Positions 1-6,449 of a stretch of 8,076 nt of DNA are shown here, in pieces. Under the pieces are notes generated by a model. The model made no database searches. It had not been told where the DNA came from and worked only from the letters and a program-made list of their open reading frames with translations. The position numbers and the translations under genes are program-made. Every line of letters begins with the position of its first letter. The first letter of the stretch is position 1. Source of the stretch: Lentimicrobium sp. (GTDB lineage Bacteria; Bacteroidota; Bacteroidia; Flavobacteriales; Flavobacteriaceae); NCBI GenBank assembly GCA_022758945.1, contig JAEMQE010000048.1, positions 1 through 8,076 of the forward strand. Direction: 5' to 3'.

Positions 1-52
1 TTTGAGTAAAGATATATAATTTATTTGTAATTACATATTAGACTTTATATAA

Positions 53-68
53 TAATTTTCGAAAATTA
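53..68. repeat. 16-bp perfect AT-rich palindrome downstream of the metallopeptidase gene
   Basis: The sequence TAATTTTCGAAAATTA is its own reverse complement, centred between bases 60 and 61. It lies 17 bases past the stop codon of the zinc metallopeptidase gene. In the transcript it could fold into a six-pair A/U stem with a four-base loop, but no U run follows on the minus strand. It is therefore at best a weak terminator, and could equally be a protein-binding palindrome or chance in AT-rich DNA. Bases 1-84 otherwise show no gene. Confidence 0.35.
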
Positions 69-84
69 CTATTTAAATCTAAAT

Positions 85-942
85 CTAATTCGCTTCCGCA
101 AAAGTATCTCCTTTTCGAATATCACCTGTTTTAAAACCACGATTAAACCAATACATTCTTTGCTCGGAAGTTCCGTGAGTAAAAGAATCGGGAACAACTT
201 GTCCTTGCATTTTTTTCTGAATAGCATCGTCACCTACTGCATTTGCTGCACTTAAGGCTTCTTCGATATCGCCTGGTTCTAGCATGGCATTTTGTTTTTC
301 GTTGTAATGTGTCCAAAGTCCGGCATAGAAATCAGCTTGCAACTCTAGTGCTACAGATAATTTATTAGCTTCGGCTTCACTTTTTCCTTCTTGAGCTCGT
401 CGCATTTTTTCGGAAGTGCCCAATAAGGTTTGTATGTGATGTCCAAATTCGTGTGCCAAAACGTAAGCCACGGCAAAATCGCCACCTTCGGCACCAAATT
501 TTGTCCTCAGTTCTTCAAAGAAACTCATATCCATATAAATGATTTTGTCTCCAGGACAATAAAAAGGTCCAGAAGCGGAACTCGCGCCACCACAAGCGGT
601 TTGCACCTGACCACTGAATAAAACTAGCTTTGGAGCTTCGAAAGTGAGGTTGTTTTCTTGAAATATTTTTGTCCAAACATCTTCATTGTCAGCTAAGAGT
701 GTTTTTACAAATTCGCCTTCTTTTACTTCTTTAGGAGTTAAGGATCTTTCCTCTGTTGGTGCAGCTTGTCCTTGGGTTTGCTGCAAAATATTGCCAATCA
801 TTTGACCGTTTTCGCCTCCAAAAGTATTTAATAGCAAGATTACAATCCCTATTACTCCGCCACCGATTAAGGTTTTTCCACCTCCAGACATTCCTCTTCG
901 GTCGTCCACATTGTCACTTTGACGTCTTCCAATCCATTTCAT
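85..942 (-). CDS. ypfJ: YpfJ-family membrane-anchored neutral zinc metallopeptidase
   Basis: This 285-residue protein matches the YpfJ family (Pfam Zn_peptidase) over its full length. The N-terminus has the family signature, WIGRRQSDNVDDRRG at residues 3-17, followed by a Gly-rich stretch and one membrane segment at about 24-39, so the catalytic part probably faces the periplasm. The zinc site is HEFGH at 164-168, with H164 and H168 as ligands and E165 as the general base. ELQAD at 200-204 probably supplies the third ligand. Two cysteines (C117 and C129) flank the conserved ASSASGPFY stretch and may form a disulfide. The end (HGTSEQRMYWFNRGF, 256-270) is also typical. The ATG at 942 gives the conserved N-terminus directly and has only an A/T-rich leader. 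The natural substrate of this family is, to my knowledge, not established. The gene starts 64 bases after the kinase gene, with no clear terminator between them, so read-through from the kinase is possible. Confidence 0.93.
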   Translation of the reverse strand: MKWIGRRQSDNVDDRRGMSGGGKTLIGGGVIGIVILLLNTFGGENGQMIGNILQQTQGQAAPTEERSLTPKEVKEGEFVKTLLADNEDVWTKIFQENNLTFEAPKLVLFSGQVQTACGGASSASGPFYCPGDKIIYMDMSFFEELRTKFGAEGGDFAVAYVLAHEFGHHIQTLLGTSEKMRRAQEGKSEAEANKLSVALELQADFYAGLWTHYNEKQNAMLEPGDIEEALSAANAVGDDAIQKKMQGQVVPDSFTHGTSEQRMYWFNRGFKTGDIRKGDTFAEAN

Positions 943-1006
943 ATTTGTAAAATTTTATTTGTTAGCTATTTTTCAAAATACACGAATTTATAGTATTGTT
1001 TATTAA

Positions 1007-4000
1007 TCAGTTTAGCCATTTGTTAATGGTCTCTTCGATGATTCCTTTTATTATAGGTTTTGAAATATAATCGTCCATTCCGGCTTTAAGGCATTTGTCT
1101 TTTTCTTCTTTTTCCGCACCAGCTGTTAGCGCAATGATTGGAATCTTTTGTCCTGATTCTAATTTTCGAATGGCTTTTGTTGCTTCATAACCATTCATTA
1201 ATGGCATTTGAATATCAATAAAAACGATGTCAGGATTTATGGTTTCAAAATTTTCTACGGCTTCTTGACCATTAAAAATTTCAAAAATTGTTGCTTCTGA
1301 AAAAAGATTTTTAATGATGGTTTTAAGCAATAACATATTGATTTTATTGTCCTCAACAATCATTACTTTTATTTTTTTGGAGTTAAAAATTATTTTGTCA
1401 ATATTATTTTTGATTATTTGATTTTCTGTTTGTAAATCATCTGTTGGATGTAAATTACTGGTTTCGACATCTAAATCAAAATAGAAAGTGCTGCCTACAT
1501 TTATTTTACTTTCAAGTTCTAATCGACTATTCATTAAACCCAATAATTGATTTGAAATTGTCAAACCTAATCCTGTTCCACCAAATTTTCTTGTTGTTGA
1601 ACTATCTTCTTGGGAAAAAGCTTTGAAGATTTTCTTTTTATTTTTTTCGAGTATTCCAATACCGGAATCGATAACGGCAAAACGAATTTTTGTTAGGGAA
1701 CCATTAATTTTTTCGAGAATTGAAACGTTTAATTTGATGGAGCCTTTTTCTGTAAATTTGACTGCATTTGCTAAAAGGTTAATCAATATTTGTTTGAAAC
1801 GAACAATATCTATCCAAAAATATTTAGGAATATCGGCATCAATATTTAGTTCAAAAAGGAGATTTTTTTTATTGGTTTCGAATAATATTAAATCCTGTAT
1901 TTGTTCCAATATTTCTCGAATATCAAATTTCTCAATGTACAGGTCTAGTTTTCCAGCTTCTATTTTTGAAAAATCAAGAATATCATTGATTAAAGTTAGT
2001 AATGAATGTGCAGATTGATTGACTGTGGTCATATATTTCTCTTGATTTTCTTCAAGATTAGTTTTCATTAGCAAATCACTAAAACCAATAATCCCATTTA
2101 AAGGTGTTCTGATTTCGTGGCTCATATTAGCAAGAAATTCTGACTTTGCTTTATTGGCAGCTTCGGCATATTCTTTCTCTTTTAGCACTGTTTCGGCTAA
2201 TTTTCTTTCGGTTATATCTATAAAAATACCTTCGATAAAGACGATTTCTCCCTCTTTTAGAATAGGTTCGCCAAATTCTTCTACCCAAACGAAATGACCG
2301 TTTTTATGGATTATTCTGTAGATTATGTGTATTTTCTTTTTGTCTTTAAATAACTTCTTGCTTTCATTTATTATGATTTCTTTATCCTCTGGATGTACGA
2401 GATCAATATAATGAATTTTATTTTCCAGAAATTCCGATTTAGGATATCCGGTTAAGTTTTCGATTTCGTCATTCAAATAAATCTTGGTCCATTTTTCATC
2501 AATATTGGATAAAAAAACTGTGCCAGGAATGTTATTAGCAAGTAATCTAAACTTCTCTTCACTTTCATGAATTATTGATTCATTAATATTTCTTTCAACC
2601 GCTGACGAAATGATTTTTGCTAATGATTTAAGAATTCCAATTTCATCTTCAGTCCATTCACGCTCTTTGGTTGTGTCATTAAAAGCTAAAAATCCATAAA
2701 ATTTATATTTTACAATTATAGGCAGGAATAACACAGATTTTACTCCTAACTCTATAAGGAATTCTTTTGCAGGAGAATCTTCAATTTCACTAATGATTGG
2801 GCAATAATATTCCCGTGATCTCACGCTTTCGTATGCTTGTGGAAAATTTTTAGGTGATAAGTTTAGTATTTTTTCATGAGGTTCTGTAAAATCTTTTTTT
2901 GTAGCAATCCACCTGTATTTCTGACGAAAATCGCCTGTTTCAGAAATTTTTTCAAAAAATGAAAGGTTATCAACATTTACTACATTTCCAATTTCGCTTA
3001 AAATACCTTTGAAAACATCTTCGATATCTTTGTGGAGCAAAAATTTCTCCATGTTTTTTGTAATTACCGTAAGGATTTCACTTTTATATGCTAGTTTGTT
3101 TTCTGCTTCCAATCGCATTTGGGATTCAATTGCAATTGCAATTAAATCTGAAATGGAACGTGCAAAGTTGATGTCTTCATTGTCCCATTCGACATTGGTT
3201 TCAACAGTTTCTAAACTTAAAACGCCAATAATTTTTCCATTAATGAAAATAGGAGTATCCAGTAAGGATTTAATGTTGAACATTTGAAAATATTCCTGAC
3301 ACAATTCTTCGGTTGTTGAGTCCTTGAAGACATTTGAAGCTATAACTTGTATGCCATTATTGATGGTTGTAAAATATTTTGGACAGTTTTTTGTTTTTAT
3401 ATATGACTTATCTTCGTACTGTTTTGCTTTTAAATTATATAAACTTTCGCAACTAAGACCTTCTGCAGAATAGCTCCAGTAACTAACTCTGTCTATAGAC
3501 GAGCTTGAGGAAACATTCATTAAAATGGTTTTTAAAACAGAATTAAAATCTTCAGAATTAGAATAACTTTTGGAAGTAAAAAGGTTTAAAATTTTAGTGT
3601 ATTTAGTGATTTTTTGTTGTCTTTTTTCTTTTTCAATTTCAATGTTTTTAAGAGCCGTTACATCTTGACCAATTCCAACTAATAAATCTTCGGCGAATTT
3701 TTTATTTTTCCATTGTATGTATTTATATTCTCCATTTTTACATTTAAGTTTTCTAATGATAATTTGATCATCCACATATTTATTGTGATAGTCTTCACCA
3801 ACAAATTCAGGGTCTTCGGTAAGTTTCCAGAATCCTAATCCCAAAACTTCTTCTGATGAATATCCTAAAATTTTGGTAATAGTATTGCTGCAATAAGACA
3901 ATTCTCCTTTTTTATTTGTGGCTACGGTTAGAAAGTTTCCTTTATTCACAATTTCGTTTGTAAACCTGAACTTGTCCTGCGAATCAATTATTTTTGAATG

Positions 4001-4684
4001 TCTCATATAATGAATAATCATACTCATTAAATAGGAGTAAACGAAAATTATAAATACATTAGTTTGAATAATGTTATCAATAAAAAGAGCAGCAAGGAGA
4101 ACAATTAATAAAAACGAAAAGCTCCAATATTGTTTTATGGTTTGAAAAACATTCGGAGCAAAAAAGAATATTAACAGCACTTCAGCATTGGTAACTAACT
4201 CAAATGGATAATGAATGAGTTTGTGCAATTCAAAGAAGAAAACGAAAAAGTAAGTCGAAACAAATATTTTTCTTAGATGCTTTTGGATAAAGGCAACCTT
4301 GAAACTCAAATAATAGGTTATCAATAACACAATTCCAATGAACAAACATTCATAAAATTCAGATCTTAGACGAATTTTATAAATCTCCAATATTAATTCT
4401 TTAGCCGGAAATGCTATTGCAATAAATAGCAAATAAAGCCTGTATTCTCTGTTATTATTTTTATTTCTAAAATAATTGTGAATTGTATCTTTACTCGAAT
4501 AGGAATATTTATTGTATATGTCTATAAAAACATTCGTAAAAAGAGCTACAACTATCAAGATAAACCACCATCTGAAATAGAAAGGAGTTTCGTATTCGAA
4601 TGGTTTCGAAGAAATTTCTTGACTTTTAACTATTAATGAAAAAAGAAGGAAAGTGAGTAATAAAAGTCTTCGTTTAAAACGCAT
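1007..4684 (-). CDS. Hybrid sensor histidine kinase: membrane sensor, PAS, GAF, GAF, PAS, HisKA, HATPase, receiver
   Basis: This 1225-residue membrane kinase should autophosphorylate on His and pass the phosphate to its own receiver. Counting from the ATG at 4684, residues 1-22 look like a signal or first membrane segment (ending VKSQ). About six to seven hydrophobic segments follow between 38 and 227. The cytoplasmic part reads PAS (about 237-345, ending in GIGQDVT), GAF (about 363-522), GAF (about 537-698), PAS (about 705-825, ending in IFIDITERK), then HisKA with phospho-acceptor H856 in MSHEIRTPLNG. The ATPase has an N box at N969-T978, DSGIG at 1006-1010 and GGTGLGL at 1035-1041. The receiver (about 1105-1224) has acidic E1111/D1112, acceptor D1157, T1187 and K1209, so all key residues are present. 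There is no HPt or DNA-binding output domain, so a separate HPt protein or regulator must act downstream. The frame extends upstream to a TTG at 4807, but that codon lies in a terminator loop, and 4684 gives a proper signal-type N-terminus. The input signal cannot be told from the sequence. Confidence 0.93.
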   Translation of the reverse strand: MRFKRRLLLLTFLLFSLIVKSQEISSKPFEYETPFYFRWWFILIVVALFTNVFIDIYNKYSYSSKDTIHNYFRNKNNNREYRLYLLFIAIAFPAKELILEIYKIRLRSEFYECLFIGIVLLITYYLSFKVAFIQKHLRKIFVSTYFFVFFFELHKLIHYPFELVTNAEVLLIFFFAPNVFQTIKQYWSFSFLLIVLLAALFIDNIIQTNVFIIFVYSYLMSMIIHYMRHSKIIDSQDKFRFTNEIVNKGNFLTVATNKKGELSYCSNTITKILGYSSEEVLGLGFWKLTEDPEFVGEDYHNKYVDDQIIIRKLKCKNGEYKYIQWKNKKFAEDLLVGIGQDVTALKNIEIEKEKRQQKITKYTKILNLFTSKSYSNSEDFNSVLKTILMNVSSSSSIDRVSYWSYSAEGLSCESLYNLKAKQYEDKSYIKTKNCPKYFTTINNGIQVIASNVFKDSTTEELCQEYFQMFNIKSLLDTPIFINGKIIGVLSLETVETNVEWDNEDINFARSISDLIAIAIESQMRLEAENKLAYKSEILTVITKNMEKFLLHKDIEDVFKGILSEIGNVVNVDNLSFFEKISETGDFRQKYRWIATKKDFTEPHEKILNLSPKNFPQAYESVRSREYYCPIISEIEDSPAKEFLIELGVKSVLFLPIIVKYKFYGFLAFNDTTKEREWTEDEIGILKSLAKIISSAVERNINESIIHESEEKFRLLANNIPGTVFLSNIDEKWTKIYLNDEIENLTGYPKSEFLENKIHYIDLVHPEDKEIIINESKKLFKDKKKIHIIYRIIHKNGHFVWVEEFGEPILKEGEIVFIEGIFIDITERKLAETVLKEKEYAEAANKAKSEFLANMSHEIRTPLNGIIGFSDLLMKTNLEENQEKYMTTVNQSAHSLLTLINDILDFSKIEAGKLDLYIEKFDIREILEQIQDLILFETNKKNLLFELNIDADIPKYFWIDIVRFKQILINLLANAVKFTEKGSIKLNVSILEKINGSLTKIRFAVIDSGIGILEKNKKKIFKAFSQEDSSTTRKFGGTGLGLTISNQLLGLMNSRLELESKINVGSTFYFDLDVETSNLHPTDDLQTENQIIKNNIDKIIFNSKKIKVMIVEDNKINMLLLKTIIKNLFSEATIFEIFNGQEAVENFETINPDIVFIDIQMPLMNGYEATKAIRKLESGQKIPIIALTAGAEKEEKDKCLKAGMDDYISKPIIKGIIEETINKWLN

Positions 4685-4777
4685 AAAATTAATTTTGATT
4701 TTGGAAAGACTATCAAAGGTTAAAATAAATAATTTAAAAAGTAAATATAAAAAAATTGTGGAACAATCATTTAGTAA

Positions 4778-4822
4778 ATAAAAAACATTCCATTTAATCA
4801 TCTGCAATGTTAATGGAATGTT
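4778..4822 (-). terminator. Rho-independent terminator after the membrane-protein gene
   Basis: Bases 4784-4794 (AACATTCCATT) and 4812-4822 (AATGGAATGTT) are perfect inverted copies, 11 pairs with a 17-base loop that can shorten through two more A-T pairs and a bulge. Read on the minus strand, the second arm ends in TT and runs directly into TTTT (bases 4780-4783), giving a six-U tail followed by more A/T. It begins 28 bases past the stop codon of the membrane-protein gene at 4851, the expected place. On the other strand the hairpin is followed by CTTTT, so it could also work weakly in that direction, but no plus-strand gene ends here. The 166-base gap 4685-4850 holds only this element and the AT-rich leader of the kinase gene. 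Confidence 0.8.
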
Positions 4823-4850
4823 CTTTTAATTATTTTGAAAAACAGGTTCT

Positions 4851-5639
4851 CTAAAGTTCAGTTTCATTCGATTCACTTATAGAATCAATCCCAATTATGT
4901 TTTTGTAAATCATATAATTCATCGAATATATAAAAGGCATTGTAAAAAGGATACCAATACAAAAACCAAAAATCCCTATTATTGCTGCAATAAGCGATAC
5001 GATTATTAATCCTAATAGAACTAAAGGTTGTTTTGAAACAATTATAACACTTGCTTTTATGGCATCAATAGCATTCAATTTTCCAAAAATAATAAACGGA
5101 ATTGTCAAAAAAGTTATAAAAGAGATTGTCAAAGAAATTATTGACCCAACGAGGTTAAATCCTGCAAATTCAAGAAGAGTTGTAAGACTCATATTAACTA
5201 ATGTAATTATAAATATTGCAACAAAAATATTCGAAAAATAAGGCAATTTGTAATAAGAAAACATTGTTGACACATGAAATTCCTCATCTTTTTCGCCACA
5301 ATCAGCCATTTTAAGAAACCCTGCCATGAACGGATTTATAATTCCGGATAATAATATTATACCTGCATTAAGTTTTAATACAATATCTAAAGGCTTTTCC
5401 TTAAGTTCTGAAAAATTCCTTAGCTTTTCACTAAACGCTTCCATATTTTCTATCCCAACATAGGAAACCATTCCCGCTGACGTTAGAATAAAAATAAATA
5501 TGAAAAAAAACAAAAGTATTAAACCAGCATACAGTGCAATTTTCTTATAATTTTCGAAAGCACTTTCGAAAACTGTGCCAAAATCAAGTTCGTATCCATT
5601 GGTTCTTATGTCTTCTATTCGGTCTTTTATTGGCTTCAT
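4851..5639 (-). CDS. Multi-pass membrane protein of unknown function
   Basis: From the ATG at 5639 this is a 262-residue protein with a short charged N-terminus (MKPIKDRIEDIRTNGYELDF) predicted to be cytoplasmic. Hydrophobic segments lie at about 35-57, 88-110, 133-157, 160-186 and 205-247. I see no catalytic motif, metal-binding cluster or periplasmic domain. The overall look, a cytoplasmic 'F..AFENYKK' lead-in followed by paired membrane helices with a Pro-containing 'TIPFIIFG' and 'TMPFIYSM', resembles generic bacterial polytopic proteins of the YciC/DUF975 sort, but I cannot assign it to one. I recall flavobacterial proteins like this carrying a database name of beta-carotene 15,15'-monooxygenase; nothing in the sequence supports that activity. 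The longer frame to 5693 starts with a TTG inside the 7-bp repeat array and would translate repeat DNA, so 5639 is preferred. It is probably the last gene of the block that begins upstream with the pseudouridine synthase or aldehyde dehydrogenase, since the terminator follows. Confidence 0.85.
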   Translation of the reverse strand: MKPIKDRIEDIRTNGYELDFGTVFESAFENYKKIALYAGLILLFFFIFIFILTSAGMVSYVGIENMEAFSEKLRNFSELKEKPLDIVLKLNAGIILLSGIINPFMAGFLKMADCGEKDEEFHVSTMFSYYKLPYFSNIFVAIFIITLVNMSLTTLLEFAGFNLVGSIISLTISFITFLTIPFIIFGKLNAIDAIKASVIIVSKQPLVLLGLIIVSLIAAIIGIFGFCIGILFTMPFIYSMNYMIYKNIIGIDSISESNETEL

Positions 5640-5666
5640 ATTTTGATTTTTGTTGTTATTTGTTTT

Positions 5667-5711
5667 CTGCAATCTGCCACCTGCCACCTGCAATCTGCCA
5701 CCTGCAATCTG
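5667..5711. repeat. Tandem array of 7-bp units (CTGCAAT / CTGCCAC)
   Basis: On the plus strand six consecutive 7-bp units can be read: CTGCAAT, CTGCCAC, CTGCCAC, CTGCAAT, CTGCCAC, CTGCAAT, followed by a partial CTG. The two unit types differ at the last three positions only (AAT versus CAC). The array abuts the nitroreductase stop codon (5712) and ends 27 bases before the membrane-protein ATG, so it fills most of the 72-base gap. It is clearly richer in G+C than the surrounding intergenic DNA. Heptameric repeats of this CTGCAAT type are, from memory, common between genes in Flavobacterium and relatives, and their function is unknown to me. Slippage could change the unit number between strains. 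Confidence 0.85.
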
Positions 5712-6449
5712 TTATATTTTAAAATAGACTTCTTCAAAAGGAACTCTGAATCGATCTGCAAAAACTCCTTTTTCATCTCGAACTCCACAAGCGATAATCA
5801 TATTTATCTCTGCTGATGTTGGTAAATTCAACGCTTTTTTGACCATTAACGAGTCAAAACCTTCCATCGGACAGGTGTCATAATTTAGGGCAGCCATACT
5901 AATCATAAAATTTTGCGCAGCAAGTCCGGCACTTTTATGCGCTACAACTCTCATATCACTTTGTCTCACTTCCCGATAAATGGGTCTAAATAACCCAATG
6001 ATTTGAAAAGCAATAAATTTTATCATTCCCAGAATTCCCAAAAAATCAGAATAAATTCCCGGGACAATTTTGCTATAATAATTCATCGCAAATTTTTCTC
6101 TTTTAGAATATTCTGATTCAGGTTTATCTCCATATTGAGATTTTAAAAAAGTAATATTTGATTGCGCTCTTTTTCGCCATAAATCTTTTCTAGCAACAAT
6201 TACCACCATTTGTTGTGCTGTTTTTGCTGCAGATTGGCCAAAACTTGCTTCCGTGAGTTTTTTAAGAATTTCAGGAGAAACGATATGGTAAAATTCCCAA
6301 AGTTGCATATTGCTGCTTGTCGCTGCTAAAGTTGCTAAATGGATGCATGCTGCCACTTTATTATCATCAATTGGTTCTGTTTTATAAACTCTAACCGAAC
6401 GTCGATAGTTTATGGCATCACTTACCTTTTTTTCATTGGTTACAACCAT
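5712..6449 (-). CDS. Nitroreductase-family FMN-dependent oxidoreductase
   Basis: This 245-residue protein belongs to the nitroreductase (NfsB-like) superfamily, whose dimeric flavoproteins use NAD(P)H to reduce nitro compounds, quinones or similar substrates. The N-terminal FMN phosphate-binding motif YRRSVR is at 15-20, and SSNMQLWEF (45-53) is the usual second FMN contact region. The central helix SAGLAAQNFMISMAALNYDTCPMEGFD (173-199) and the C-terminal strand IACGVRDEKG (219-228) followed by RFRVPFEEV are standard. A segment of about 60 residues (roughly 100-165) sits between the FMN lobe and the central helix and includes a hydrophobic stretch at 134-155 (FLGILGMIKFIAFQIIGLF), which might form a membrane-facing lid. 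The ATG at 6449 lies inside the end of the aldehyde dehydrogenase gene, a 10-base overlap that suggests coupled translation. The substrate cannot be told from sequence. Confidence 0.9.
   Translation of the reverse strand: MVVTNEKKVSDAINYRRSVRVYKTEPIDDNKVAACIHLATLAATSSNMQLWEFYHIVSPEILKKLTEASFGQSAAKTAQQMVVIVARKDLWRKRAQSNITFLKSQYGDKPESEYSKREKFAMNYYSKIVPGIYSDFLGILGMIKFIAFQIIGLFRPIYREVRQSDMRVVAHKSAGLAAQNFMISMAALNYDTCPMEGFDSLMVKKALNLPTSAEINMIIACGVRDEKGVFADRFRVPFEEVYFKI

Noticed and set aside
430..950. Plus-strand open frames opposite the metallopeptidase gene (430-621 and 756-950)
   Set aside because: The minus-strand frame encodes the complete conserved zinc peptidase, and the plus-strand translations show no domain or signal.
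1623..2018. 131-codon open frame on the plus strand inside the kinase gene
   Set aside because: It is antisense to the HisKA/ATPase region, whose motifs are intact on the minus strand. Long antisense frames are expected there and the translation resembles no protein.
4714..4721. Possible -7 element AACCTTTG about 30 bases before the kinase ATG
   Set aside because: It has one mismatch to TAnnTTTG, and its position fits a kinase promoter downstream of the terminator, but no TTG/TTTG lies at the right distance upstream. It remains a guess.
5667..5711. CRISPR array
   Set aside because: The units are 7 bp and directly contiguous, without spacers, and no cas gene is nearby. It is a simple tandem repeat.
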